Of a stretch of DNA of 64,000 bases, positions 1 through 10,189 are shown in pieces; position 1 is the stretch's first letter, and every line of letters starts with the position of its first letter. The translations under genes were made by a program, and so were the position numbers. This DNA comes from Toxorhynchites rutilus septentrionalis. Taxonomy: Eukaryota; Arthropoda; Insecta; Diptera; Culicidae. The stretch is taken from contig NC_073744.1 of assembly GCF_029784135.1 (NCBI RefSeq), positions 15,232,929 to 15,296,928 on the forward strand, read 5' to 3'. Under the pieces are notes generated by a model, which saw nothing but the letters and a program-made list of their open reading frames with translations, made no database searches and was not told the origin of the DNA.

Positions 1-60
1 AAATCTGAGAACCACTATATCGGTTTGGCATAGAATGGCTGTGTATATATTTATTCGAGA
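1..60 (-). repeat. Edge of a dispersed A+T-rich repeat
   Basis: The window opens with the reverse complement of a sequence that recurs at about 15090, 27490, 27805 and 33950. Its shared core reads, on the other strand, CCATGCCAAACCGATATAG then TGGTTCTCAGATTTTCGT. It is non-coding and its full length lies outside the window. From about 60 to 480 I see only A+T-rich DNA with no gene. Confidence 0.6.
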
Positions 61-513
61 ATTGAAAATATACGATTTTGAGAAAAATGTATTTCAATTT
101 TTAAAATATTTTCAGATGTAATTTTTTTATTAATTTTTTTTGCTGTTTTTCAATGAAAATTTAAACAATTTCCTTTGTTTTGTCCCGCTGACCAGAATGT
201 AGAAGCTTTTGAGCTAGAATGTTTTTCATAAAATCAAGAAAAAAAAACACTGATTCTTTTCAAAAAGTAGTCTAATTTTTTTCAAAATTTCAACTATGCT
301 AAGTTGCTTAAATGGCCAATGTCCCACAACGTTCCATTGCAATCTGAGATGTTGCTGCAAACTGTCAGTCAAATTGACATGGAATTCATCAATAGCCAAT
401 TAGTTTTCACCGTAACGTTGAAATATTATATTTTTTCTTGAAATAAACCATATTTGAAATAAAAAAAATATATTTTCTTTCAAACTGTATATAATCGAGT
501 CCAAAATTGTATA

Positions 514-1186
514 CACCCAGTTTTTTTTACGCGGGGGATACGTACCTCGTAAAAAAAACCGCGTTAGTTGGAAAATCCGCGTAAAAAACCAGCGTTAATC
601 GAAAAACACGCGTAAAAAAAACCGCCTTAATTCGAAAATCCGCGTTAATTGGAAAATCCGCGTAAAAAAACCATGTCACCTAATGATAAATATCAAATGG
701 GACTATCCTTACGTAGAACGGAAGTAAAAAGTTGAGTGTTACTCGCTTCCGAAAACCCGTAGTTTTTTCCAGCAATTTTGTTGGTTACTGGTAGCTATAG
801 TTCGGTTTTCCTCACGAATGAGGTCATCTGCTGTTGCTAGAAGATTCCCTAGTAATTTGTACACTCTTCTGCCGATGCACGTGCAGAATCACTGTTGGAC
901 CGTCCAGAGCTAAGTAGACAGGGAAATCCATTCACGAATCACAGCCCGTAAAAACCCCGTCCCGTTGTACAGCCCGGTGAGCCACCCGTTACCTAACACC
1001 TAAAATCCACGTAAGAATCGTGATAAGGTGGGCACTAATTCCCTTCATAAGCGCTAAGCTCCGTTACAAGCTATAATTAATTGGAAAATCCGCGTAAAAA
1101 AACCGCGTTGATTGGAAAATCCACGTAAAAAAAAACTTGTAAAACAAACCGCGCATAAAAAACCGCGTAAAAAAAAACTTGGGTGT
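514..1186. mobile_element. TA-flanked MITE with tandemly repeated termini
   Basis: The ends are inverted copies, CACCCA(A)G followed by a T run and ACGCGG, each flanked by TA (512-513 and 1187-1188). Inside each end are several copies of a unit of roughly 30 bp built from AAATCCGCGTAAAAAAACCG and GCGTTAATTGG. The centre (about 690-1080) is unrelated, more G+C-rich DNA with no ORF. This is a non-autonomous DNA element whose superfamily I cannot fix; TA duplication fits Tc1/mariner or pogo. Confidence 0.7.
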
Positions 1187-1569
1187 ACATTAGTATATTC
1201 TACAATGAACCATTCAACTTTTTTTTTAATTGAATTTCGTAGTTCATTTTTTTTTCAATGTTTTCATGATCTATTGTTACTATTAGTCAAATCATATCAT
1301 TTGATACAAATGTTAAGGAGGTTGTGAAAAATACATAGTCGACCATTCAGTGGCGACGACCTTTTCAGATTTATGTTGTTCATAGTGTAGTGTATTCTTC
1401 AAGTCAAGTCTATTCATTTGTTACATATATCCCAAAAAAAACAATTTTTTTTAAATATGAAATCAACCATTTTGTATATTATCGAATACACATGATTATA
1501 ATAAATAAAAGTGTGTACTAAATTTCAGAGCAAACAATTAAAAGGAAGGGAAGTTACATAACAAAGTAA

Positions 1570-1850
1570 TTGGCCATTTTATGACTGCCGCCATTTCGGA
1601 TTAGCATTTTTCATAACTATGTTCTGCTAGTCAAGCCCTTCCATTAGATACCCATATTGATGGGGTTTTGAGAAAATATATAAACCGTCATTTTGTAGCG
1701 GCCGCCATCTTGAGTTTGCATTTTTCATAAATAACTGTGTTCTACTAATCAAGTCCTTTCATTTGATACCCAAATTGATGGGGTCTAGAGAAAATATGTA
1801 ATCCGTCATTTCGTAGCGGCCGCCATCTTGAATTTTGGAATACGCAGTTT
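1570..1850. repeat. Tandem repeat, about 114-118 bp unit
   Basis: Three partial units begin with GCCGCCAT at 1587, 1701 and 1819. Each is followed by a stretch resembling GCATTTTTCATAA and then GATACCCA..TTGATGGGGT. Spacing is 114 and 118 bp and the units differ by many substitutions. No ORF spans them. The surrounding 1190-2200 holds no recognisable gene. Confidence 0.6.
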
Positions 1851-2207
1851 AATAATGACAGCAGAGATTAAGATGTGTTCCAGATTTCAGATCAACCAGT
1901 CAACAAGAAGAGGGTTTAATTTCTACTAATGTGGGACAGCGCTACAGACAAAGTTACAAAGTTTCAAACATACATACAAACGGGTGAAGCTAAATAAAAC
2001 CTTTTCATAAAAAGGATGTTTGTTCGTGTTGACAGACGTGTTGTCGTTGACATTTCGAGTCGAATCCCACTGGAAAGGCCTTGCCGCAAAATGCTGTGTT
2101 GTAACGGGTATTTCAATACGGACTTGTCAACTTTGTTTTAAACAAAAAACTCGTTTTATGAAATATTCAGTTCGAAATTATTTTGTTTGTAGTTCAACTC
2201 TTACATT

Positions 2208-3130
2208 TTAAGAATTGTATTCGATGCCGGTCATATGACCATCCCGGGCCCGTCTACAGCGATCGATCCGTTGGACCCAATTTTCCAGTACTCTGCCACA
2301 CATTTCGATCCGAATATAGCGAATTTCGCCTTGGATGTTGTCTCTGAACTCTTCTAGAGTTGCTGGCATAGACCAGTGATTTGACATAGCCCCATGAAAA
2401 GAAATCCAATGGCATCGAATCGCATGAACGAGGCGGCCAATAACACGTTCAGCAAACTTACTTTTCAATAAATCCATTGTAACGTGCGCTGTGTGGCAAG
2501 TTGCGCCGCCTTGTTGAAACCACATATTATTGATGTTAAGATCTTCCAATTCTGGTCAAAAATAGTCTTCCGCGATAGCGCTCTTCATTGACGGTAACAT
2601 GACGATCATTCTCATCGACGAAGAAATACGGGCCAATCACTTCTCTGGAATGAAAACCACACCAAACAGTAATTTTTGCGGATGCTATGGTGTTTCTTGA
2701 AACACATGTGGATTTGCTTCTAACCAATAACGCACATTTTGCTTGTTGACTAAGCTATTTAGCCAGAAATAAGTCTCATCGCTGAAGACAATTTTTTGAT
2801 GAACTTTTATCAAGATTCTTCAGAGCCCAATCGGAGAAGTTTCGGCGCTTCATATGGTCAAGTGACTTTAGTTCTTGGGGCAATTTGATACGCAGGATGT
2901 AGCCCAATTTGATTTGTAAGGAGGTAGCCCAAGATCCTTTCGCAAAATACGCCACAGTGAGATTTGGGAGATGCCCAATTCTTGGGAACACCGTGCAATT
3001 GACTGAATTGGGTAATTTCGGATGGAGTCACTTGCGGTTGCGATATTTTCGTTGCTTCATGCGGGGCGGCTTTTGTTTGCACTATAAGTGTGATCTGATA
3101 AAAGTAAAATGTAGGTGAGGAAATTCTAAA
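2208..3130 (-). pseudogene. Degenerate mariner transposase, DD41D type
   Basis: Read on the minus strand through several frameshifts this is a mariner-like transposase. A helix-turn-helix part contains RCSQELGISQISLWRILRK. The first catalytic block is VFSDETYFWLNS, followed by KITVWCGF, then the second block WFQQGGATCHTAH, where the expected catalytic Asp is Gly. The third block PLDFF with WGYVKSLVY is recoverable in another frame. It resembles the better-preserved element at 42745-44044. The changed second catalytic residue and the frame breaks mean it cannot be active. Confidence 0.75.
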
Positions 3131-4542
3131 TTGTTTCCCACTACTAACCCATCTATTTCTTATTTTGTTACTTAGTCCGGTCTGCCTGAACAGCGACCAT
3201 ATAATCGAGTCTGTATATAATCGAGTCCGATTAGTGTAGCAGCAAGCATTACTCAACGATCGATGTATCCGATTCGATTTCAATAGATACAGAGAGAGAG
3301 GGAGCACACAACAGGTTCGATAAGCTGCCACTTCCTGTAACTCAACTCCTCAGCAAACAAACCGACAAACCAAAGAAAAACCCCATAACACTAGAAGCGC
3401 ATTTTCGCGGCCAGCCATCGCAAACTAAAAGCAAGATATACATATGAACAGTTGAAGCATGAGAATTAGAGAGCCGATATTAAAACGTGACTCGAGCAGC
3501 TGTGCGATGCGAGTCCTTGTTCGCACCATTCAATGGGGGTAAACTAGGATTTTAGTGAAAAATGTGGTTTGCTGCTAATGACAGGTTATGATGGATCCCC
3601 AAGACGAGTGGTTATGGGTTATTTCGACATTGAACGCTTCCAACATGCATTGGTACGCGCGTACAGTTTCCGATTACAGTTTCCGCAATCTTCTGTGTTA
3701 TCGCATTAAAAGTGGTTGGCAAGATAAAATGCATTTAAGGGGCCGACAATTGATATCGGGTAAAGCGTAGAGAGACGTTTTCAACACATTTTTCCGGTTC
3801 TGTTTTCGTGTCAGGTTGCTGGAAAAGGCTCGCGTCGCTATCACCCACCATTGTTTGAAAGCTGATATAAATAATTTTATTTGTGAGAAAGTTTGTTTGA
3901 TTTCGCCCAACAGTTTTTGTTGGATTCCGTATCAAATACGGACAGGCAGCACTTTCTGATTTATTTTATTTTCGTCCATCGAAAAGAACAAAAATACTGT
4001 CCAAGCAAGAGATAAATACCCAATATGTATTCGGAGCGATTGAATTGATCGAATTGATCGGTTTCCCTACCAAACACTGATACCACGTGTCTGTGTGATT
4101 TGCTTCTCAAACGCCTACGATAGACTAAGAAAATCATTTCCAATGCAACTTGAGACAAGTGCAAGTGATTTCCAATCTCACTTGAGACAAGAGATAGATT
4201 GTCTGTAGCAACGTTAAATGCCAAAGATCAGGGAGTGAAAAAGCACTTGGCAACTCGATATTCATCGAAAAAAGCGAAGTAAGAAAATCGCCACATTGAA
4301 GGTGGCCTCAATCGGTGCTCCGTTCTCGATAAGCTATGCTACAACTTTAAATCGTTTTTTCTGTTTTATTTCCTCCTACCAATTTGCAGTAACAAACCAT
4401 CCCTTCTGTGAATGTTACACCGTCTTTTGAGATCATCAGCCATCCTGTATATTTTCAATTTGAATTTTTATAAACTAAAAATAAATTATTTCTACAACGA
4501 TATTCCAAATGAAATACTCTTTTTCCAGTGCTTCGAATACTA
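3131..4542. other. No gene recognised
   Basis: A+T-rich sequence with only short chance ORFs. A near-direct pair (ATATAATCGAGTC) at about 3201-3230 repeats a motif also present near 490, probably a worn transposon end. No splice pattern or conserved coding stretch was found. Confidence 0.4.
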
Positions 4543-5312
4543 CATGGGCTGAAAAGTCCTGGAATTTTTAATGAAAACCGTGATTTTGAATGAAAATGTT
4601 TTTGGGCAATGCTATAATTATTCCTCAACATAATTTACTTCCAGGGCAATACAATTGGTATAACGAGTTTCCAACATTTCGATCCCCTTGTACGAAACGT
4701 CTAAGAATGCCTATTGGATTCAGAAGTATGGTGTGGATCCACGTTTCAACCATTGACACAAAACGTGGAAAGAAGTCCTCGATTACGCTTCAACAACCCC
4801 AAACCGGCTGTTGAATCATCAACGTGCCGCTGTTTTTGGTCGACGGTCAGCAAACGCGGCACTCATCGCGCGGATAGCTTTTTCATGTCTAAAATGTCGC
4901 TCAAATTGTATCCCACTGGCTCTTTTAAAATTCCTATGGCCTCGGCTAACTCGCATAACTTCACTTTACGATTTTTTAAAACGAACCGATGCACTTGTCT
5001 TACGATTTGCATCTGCGGTGCTTGTGCGGTCCATTTTAAATTCACTAAACCACCGATAAACTGTTGTTCTCAAAGGAGCAGAAGTGGAATATAACTACTG
5101 CACTGATTGTTCAGGAATTTTTCCCATCAAAATACAATCTTTGGATATTCCTATTTTTCCATTTCCTATACGAATGGTCAGGTAGTGAACAAATAAACAA
5201 AATGTCATGAATCTTCACACATAAGCCAGTGACAGATGAACCTCTCGAACTGAATCTTGTTCATTCTTAGTGGCGCCATCTGTTGGAAAATCCCGGGACA
5301 TTTCCGCCCATG
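4543..5312 (-). mobile_element. Internally deleted mariner (mauritiana-like)
   Basis: The inverted ends read CATGGGC(T/G)GAAA(A/T)GTCC(T/C)GG and are flanked by TA at 4541-4542 and 5313-5314. The minus strand carries an N-terminal segment from 5045 with KNRKVKLCELAEAIGI and DMKKLSAR, then in other frames LLTVDQKQRHVDDS and a worn WIHHF-like block. It then jumps to the C-terminus (LETRYTNCIALEVNYVEE near 4650). The central catalytic region is deleted, so at 770 bp it is about half of a full mariner. It is a dead deletion derivative. Confidence 0.75.
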
Positions 5313-5344
5313 TAGTATTTGAATTATCGTACGATTTCATTGAA

Positions 5345-5366
5345 TGATGATGATGATGATGATGAT
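5345..5366. repeat. (GAT)n microsatellite
   Basis: About seven GAT units next to the broken end of the mariner fragment that follows. On the minus strand it makes a spurious polyhistidine ORF. Confidence 0.8.
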
Positions 5367-5369
5367 CAT

Positions 5370-6053
5370 GATGACATGACTTCATCAAAATTGGAGAAGT
5401 GCTGGTCATCCAGATTACATCGATCGAAAAAGATAGTAATCGGACAAAGCAATGTCTGGAGAATACGGCGGCATTTCAGCGTTTCCAAGTATGTTTTGAC
5501 CAATTTCGCGACATGCGACCGAGCATTGTCGCGCTGCATAATAAACTTTATCGTGTCTTTGCTTATATTGTGGCCATTTTTCCTTCAGTGCACGGCTCAA
5601 ACGCATCAAGTGTCGTCGCTAGAGATCCTCCGTAATGGTTTCATCCGGGTCTAGCAACTCATAGTACACCACACCTAGCTGGTCTCACCAAACAGACAGC
5701 ATAACCTTCTGGCCGTAAAAATTCCGCGCGGCCGTCGGTGTTGATGCATAGCCGGGGTATCCATACGTTGCCCGACGTTTAGGATTGTCGTAATGGACCC
5801 TCTTTTCATCGCCAGTACCGATTCGATGCAAAAACTCTTTCTTTTATGCCGTTGGAGCAGTTGTTCGCGCGTGAAAAACGGCGTTCGACGTCTCATACGG
5901 CAGCCAATGTCCTATCTTTCGGATCATTCCCATTGCTTTTAAACGATCGGATATGGATTGCAGAGCTACTCCAAGCATATATGCAAGTTCTTGTTAGGTT
6001 TGTAATGGATCTTGATCGAGTAAAGCCCCTAATTCTTCATCTTCAAACTTTTT
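5370..6053 (-). pseudogene. C-terminal half of a mariner transposase (cecropia/irritans-like)
   Basis: On the minus strand from 6053 downwards the reading starts FEDEELGALLDQDPLQT, then LGVALQSISDRLKAMGMI, then the first catalytic block RIGTGDEKRVHYDNPKR. KVMLSVW and DQLGVVYYELLDPDETIT follow. The second catalytic block, QRDNARSHVAKLVKTYLE, lies between two frameshifts; the third, PPYSPDIALSDYYLF, is DD34D-like. Several stops are present. The N-terminal half of the same gene lies 2.5 kb away at 8534-8796, separated by the palindrome-ended insertion 6054-8533. The right part ends in the GAT microsatellite. Confidence 0.8.
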
Positions 6054-6069
6054 GACGTAGGACTACGTC
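6054..6069. repeat. 16-bp near-palindrome GACGTAGGACTACGTC
   Basis: Seven-base arms GACGTAG/CTACGTC surround a central GA and are preceded by a T run. The same motif, with few changes, stands at 14969, 20000, 25672, 30932 (reverse), 59304 and 62446 (reverse). Half copies are at 8499-8509 and 26897-26907. Confidence 0.85.
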
Positions 6070-6572
6070 TAACCGGAAGATATAGGGGGTGAAATGGAAA
6101 TCTAGGCACTGAACAAGTAGGAAAAAATGCAAGATTTGGAACGCTTATAACTCGAACATTTCTCAATAGATCGCAAAGGTTTTTGCATCAATTGATAGGA
6201 AATATATCTACGCATCTATCATAACGAATAACATTTCATTTTTCATGAGATAAATAATTGAATAATTGTGAAATATCAAGCATTGTCAAAATGCCCTATG
6301 TGCCCATTTTTGATTGGTCCATTTTGTGCTCCTCAAATCGTACCGACCAAAACGGGCAACCAGAGCAGCAGCGGAATACAACGCAGCACGATTGGAAAGG
6401 AAAAAGAGAAAAAATGAACGAAACATTGGTCGCAGTCTCACACATGCGTAATTCTCGAGCCAGCCAGTCAGCTTAAAAATCCCCGCTCCGCTGCCGTAAC
6501 GATCATTCTCATTCAAACCGTACACCACATCGGTTCGCATCACAACACATCAACAAACCAACCCAAGCAGCC

Positions 6573-6850
6573 ATGTCTGGACATGGTAAAGGAGAAAAAT
6601 TGAAGGGAAAGGCAAAATCCCGCTCGAACCGTGTTGATCTGGAGTTCCCCGCAAGGGTAGCTAGGCCGAGCGCGTTAGTACCAGTGCACCAGTCCACCTA
6701 GCCGGCGTTATATAGTTTCGGCCGCCGAAGTGATCGAGTTAGCTGGCAAAGCTGCTCGCGACGATAAGAAAACCCGCATTCGGAACAGAACACATTCGGT
6801 TCGGTGGACATCAAGACAACAGGCAGTTGCAGCGAGTGGCGAGTGGCAAA
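6573..6850 (+). pseudogene. Histone H2A pseudogene, copy 1
   Basis: The start ATG opens MSGHGKGEKLKGKAKSRSNR, the typical H2A N-terminus. A small deletion then removes the VGRIHRLL region, and in a shifted frame the sequence continues RKG, ERV, the GAGAPVYL region and ELAGKAARDDKKTRI before homology fades near 6850. The predicted product stops early (..VPVHQST). Upstream DNA keeps a CCAAT-type element (ATTGG, about 6313) and a leader beginning near 6500. A degenerate histone stem-loop follows at 7016. Core nucleosome function is lost. Confidence 0.85.
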
Positions 6851-7015
6851 CGCAATCGCAAAACGGCATCAGGTAGCAGAAGAAAAAAGTTTGTTCTTTA
6901 TACAAACTGCTTTGGTGGCAAATCCAGAACAAGGTGGCATCGAAGGCGTTCGAAATGGTTTTTTTCAAAACCACGAGTACTAAGTTTTCTAAATTGGAAC
7001 CATTCCATAAAACAA

Positions 7016-7031
7016 GGCGCTTTTCAGGGCC
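7016..7031 (+). terminator. Degenerate histone 3' stem-loop
   Basis: GGCGCTTTTCAGGGCC: six-base arms with one G:G mismatch and a TTTC loop, the form bound by SLBP in replication-dependent histone mRNAs. It lies downstream of H2A copy 1. Confidence 0.6.
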
Positions 7032-7239
7032 TTTTAAACCTTCCAAAAAAGAGTTTAGGAAATACAGTTCAATGCTTTCTAAAACATTATCCAAAATAAT
7101 AATAAAACACAAATTGATTTTTTCATAATTTGTTTGCCAGGATCTGATGAGTATGTGAATTTGGCAGTTGTTCTGAGCTTATTGATAGTTGGGGACTTTA
7201 CTGATTATTCAATTTTCACCAATTCTTAAATTGTTTCCA

Positions 7240-7445
7240 GATTGAAAGTACAGTAATTTACAATTAGTTCGACATTTAGCTAATTGGACGGACATGGAAT
7301 GCGACATATTTAGTTGGACATTTTTGTAAACATAGAGATCCAAATTATGACCCCACATTGAAAGTCGACACTGTAACAATGTCATCGCAAATGTTCAATT
7401 ACAGGTTAAAATCACCTTCAATGCAATACCTAGTGGTGCTTCGGC
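7240..7445 (+). repeat. Dispersed repeat fragment (also at 19480-19830)
   Basis: Shares with the reverse complement of 19480-19830 the motifs AATTTACAATTAG, CATTTAGCTAATTGGAC, AATGCGACA, TTGGACATTTTTGTAA and, near its right edge, GTGGTGC(T/C)TCGG. It is non-coding and wedged inside the histone-bearing segment. Confidence 0.6.
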
Positions 7446-7600
7446 ACGTCGCATTGAATGTAATTTACTGTACAACATGTCACAAAGCTGGATGGGAAGA
7501 AATTTTCTAACTGTGAAAGCTGTGGCGAGTGGCAACAAATCGCTAAACAGGAAGGTTTAGCCGAACAAGATAGGGATATCGAGTGATAACAAAACAATAA
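7446..7600 (+). repeat. Duplicate of the H2A copy 2 downstream region
   Basis: This stretch (CGGCACGTCGCATTGAATG, AAAGCTGTGGCGAGTGGCA, ACAGGAAGGTTTAGCCGAA, TATCGAGTGATAACAAAA) recurs at about 8172-8335 directly after H2A copy 2. The histone-bearing block therefore looks partly duplicated in tandem. Confidence 0.75.
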
Positions 7601-7626
7601 ACTCTTTAGATTGAAGATAATTTTGT

Positions 7627-7642
7627 GATCCTGAAAAGGACC
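7627..7642 (-). terminator. Histone 3' stem-loop on the minus strand
   Basis: On the minus strand the sequence is GGTCCTTTTCAGGATC: six-base arms (one G-T wobble) and a TTTC loop. It marks the 3' end of a divergent histone gene whose coding body is missing. Only about 200 bp separate it from the H2A copy 2 leader. Confidence 0.55.
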
Positions 7643-7802
7643 CTTTTTAGCCTGCATGTGAATCCAACGAGCGAACAAATCGTAATGAATGTATTTTTTT
7701 GCCATCGCTCCCTTTTAACGCTCATTCGTTCGTCTCGTTGGACTCGCCCCTCTGGCTGAGTCTGCCGATTTGTCTCTATCCTGTGAGTGTGTACCGCTAG
7801 AG

Positions 7803-7809
7803 TATAAAA
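7803..7809 (+). promoter_or_regulatory. TATA box of H2A copy 2
   Basis: TATAAAA lies about 75 bp before the position of the lost H2A start codon and has the spacing of a histone promoter. Confidence 0.55.
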
Positions 7810-7879
7810 CACGCAGACCCCAAAAAAATATCTTATTTTCTTTCAAACCGTAAACCCGTGTGGTTGTACGGCATCGGCA

Positions 7880-8165
7880 TCGTGGACGTAACAAAGGAGG
7901 ACAAGTTAAGGGAAAGGCAAAGTCTCACTCGAACCGTGCAGGTCTCCAGTTCCCTGTTGGTCGCATTCACTGATTGCTCGGCAAGGGTAACTAGGCCGAA
8001 CGGATTGGTGCCGGAGCACCAGTATACCTAACAGCGATTATAGAGTTTCGGCCGTCGGAGTGCTCGAGTTGGCTTGCAAAGCTGCTCACGACAATCAGAA
8101 AACCCGCATCAAGAACAGAGCTGCTTCGGTTCGGCGCTCATCAAGGCAACATTTAGTTTCAGTGA
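7880..8165 (+). pseudogene. Histone H2A pseudogene, copy 2
   Basis: The start codon is damaged. The frame continues with [20 protein letters not shown] and PVGRIH, then a stop where the second Arg should be. In further frames GKGN, AERIGAGAPVYL and an AAxVLEL-like stretch follow to about 8165. It keeps the VGRIH region that copy 1 lost, so the two are independent decay products of the same gene. A perfect histone stem-loop follows at 8350 and a TATA box precedes it. Confidence 0.85.
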
Positions 8166-8349
8166 GTGGCAAAGAGTTTCTCCGGCACGTCGCATTAAAT
8201 GTAATTTACTGAACAACATGTCACAAGCTGGATGAGAAGAAATTTACCAACTGTGAAAGCTGTGGCGAGTGGCAAACGCAATAGCTAAACAGGAAGGTTT
8301 AACCGAACAAGATGGGTATATCGAGTGATAACAAAAACACAACACCAAA

Positions 8350-8365
8350 GGTTCTTTTCAGAACC
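8350..8365 (+). terminator. Perfect histone 3' stem-loop
   Basis: GGTTCTTTTCAGAACC has six fully paired arm bases and the TTTC tetraloop. It lies downstream of H2A copy 2 and matches the metazoan replication-dependent histone consensus better than any coding remnant here. Confidence 0.75.
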
Positions 8366-8533
8366 ATCAATATATTCATAAAGAGTAAACAGTAAACTAA
8401 TCCATTTTTCAGGTAGATAGGTAGGTATTCACGTAGGAGAAGAAAATAAAACAATATATTTAAAATATATATTTAACAAAAGCTGTCCCCTTTGTATAGT
8501 CCTACGTCACTCCGGTTATGTCCCCGACATTAC

Positions 8534-8796
8534 CCACCCGTCTTTTTTGTCGGTCCGGAACGTTCTTCGTCTTCCAAGTCAAAATTACCACACGTTCGCT
8601 CAGTTGGAGCATGGTCACCATAAATTTCCACCAAAATGCGATGACTTTCCGCAGCTTTTTTCGTCATATTCAAGTAATAAAGTAACACTCCCCGCAAAAA
8701 AACACTCTCGTTGGTACGAAATTCGACATATTCGAAGTGGCAAAAACTATGTTGTTTACGCTTCAACTTTTGACATATACTGGAAAAAATCCGCAA
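8534..8796 (-). pseudogene. N-terminal half of the split mariner
   Basis: The minus strand reads RGVLLYYLNMTKKAAESHRI, then LVEIYGDHAPTERTC, a jump of about ten codons, and GNFDLEDEERSGPTKK. This is the N-terminal helix-turn-helix of a cecropia/irritans-type mariner. Its continuation (FEDEELG..) is at 6053. Confidence 0.8.
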
Positions 8797-8989
8797 TGAC
8801 AGTAGTAATGACAGAATGTCTGAAAATTAGATTCACTGGAATAATAATCAAGTTACGCCATCTGTTTTTAAACCGAAGAAACTTACCGGTACATCTAATG
8901 CAATATCACTTTTATTCGTACTTTTCGACATGATTTCACAAATATCCACTGCATGCTTTCACATTAAACTAATAATCAACTGGAATTTC

Positions 8990-9149
8990 ATTTTTTTATC
9001 CAAAATATATATTTTTATTAGGGCTCATATGGTGTCAGCCTAACGGGGTCGGGAGTTCAATATTTCGACAATATTTGGCTTACAACTATGTTAGTAATAT
9101 GTAACCAATTACTCGCGGTTGGCTCTAGGTTAGTATTACAAGTGTTCTC
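8990..9149 (-). mobile_element. 3' end of a LINE, with A-tail
   Basis: Reverse complement of the 3' untranslated region seen at about 51590-51752 (AGAACACTTGTAATACTAAC, CCGCGAGTAATCGG, GTTAGGCTGACGCCATATGA). It ends in an A-rich tail at 8990-9000. This is a heavily 5'-truncated insertion of the same LINE family. Confidence 0.75.
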
Positions 9150-9151
9150 AT

Positions 9152-10189
9152 AAAGGGTGTGTCACATCAAATTGCATCACGGAAAAAACGCTGTAGAAAT
9201 TCGCCCAGTAGACCGATCCTTTTGAAAATTTTAGACAGTAAAATAAAAACTATTAAACAACTTTTGGCATTTTCTTTTTATTCATACTTCGAAACCAAGC
9301 CCGTATGCTCGCACCTTCCACTTTACCCCGTCCATAAGGTTCTGTACAACGTCAGGTTGTAGTTTTTTTTTAACAGAAATCCATTTTCTCTTGAAGTCCG
9401 CCTCCGATTTAACAACTTTTGGGTTCTTCCGGAGGGCCTGCTTCATTATCGCCCAATATTTCTCTATTGGGCGAAGCTCCGGCGCGTTGGGCGGGTTCAT
9501 TTCCTTTGACACGAAGGTGACCCCGTTGGCTTCGTACCACTCCAACACGTCCTTTGAATAGTGGCACGAAGCGAGATCCGGCCAGAAGATGGTCGGGCCC
9601 TCGTGCTGCTTCAATAGTGGTAATAAGCGCATCTGTAGGCACTCCTTAAGGTAAACCTGCCCGTTTACCGTGCCGGTCATCACGAAGGTGGCGCTCCGCT
9701 TTCCGCAAGAGCAGATCGCTTGTCACACCATATACTTTTTGGCAAACTTGGATAGTTTCTGCTTGCGAATCTCCTCCGGAACGCTGAATTTGTCCTCTGC
9801 GGAGAAGAACAACAGGCCCGGCAGCTGACGAAAGGCCGCTTTGACGTAGGTTTCGTCGTCCATTACCAGGCAATGCGGCTTCGTCAGCTTTTCGGTGTAC
9901 AGCTTCCGGGCTCGCGTCTTCCCCACCATGTTTTGCCTTTCGTCGCGGTTAGGAGCCTTCTGAACCTTGTATGTACGCAGGCCCTCTCGCTGCTTGGTCC
10001 GCTGGACGAATGAACTTGACAAATTCAGATCATTGGCGACATCCCAGACCGAACTTCTCGGATCACGTCTAAACTGCTTAACTACGCGCTTCTGATCTTT
10101 TTCACTGACGGAGCATCCATTTTTGCCGTTCTTCACCTTGCGGTCGATGGTTAGGTTCTCGAAGTATCATTTTAGTACTCTGCCCTTAT
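9152..10189 (-). pseudogene. ITmD37E-type (DD37E) transposase, 5'-truncated and frameshifted
   Basis: Minus-strand coding remnant of an IS630-Tc1-mariner transposase. Helix-turn-helix text RSSVWDVANDLNLSSSFVQR is followed by the first catalytic block CLVMDDETYV. A frame change near 9720-9680 leads to TVNGQVYLKECLQ, the second catalytic block IFWPDLASCHYSK and the third, APELRPIEKYW. I count 37 residues between the second Asp and the Glu, the signature of the mosquito DD37E group. One 3' end (AGGGTGTGTCACATCAAATT, 9155) is present. The first 60-70 codons and the other end are missing where gypsy-derived DNA begins at about 10190. Confidence 0.85.

Larger units (their letters stand above)
6054..8533. 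mobile_element. Palindrome-ended insertion carrying histone remnants
   Basis: The segment interrupts one mariner reading frame: protein ..ERSGPTKK lies to its right and FEDEELG.. to its left on the minus strand. Its left edge is GACGTAGGACTACGTC. Its right edge, read inwards from 8533, is GACGGGTGGGTAATGTC then ATAACCGGAGTGACGTAGG. Runs of A/T occur at both junctions and may be a short target duplication. The contents are two H2A pseudogenes, three histone-type stem-loops and another repeat. Whether this is a true transposon or only a recurrent junction sequence is inference. Confidence 0.5.

Noticed and set aside
5215..5409. Polyhistidine-rich minus-strand ORF
   Set aside because: Produced by the GAT microsatellite between two mariner remnants.
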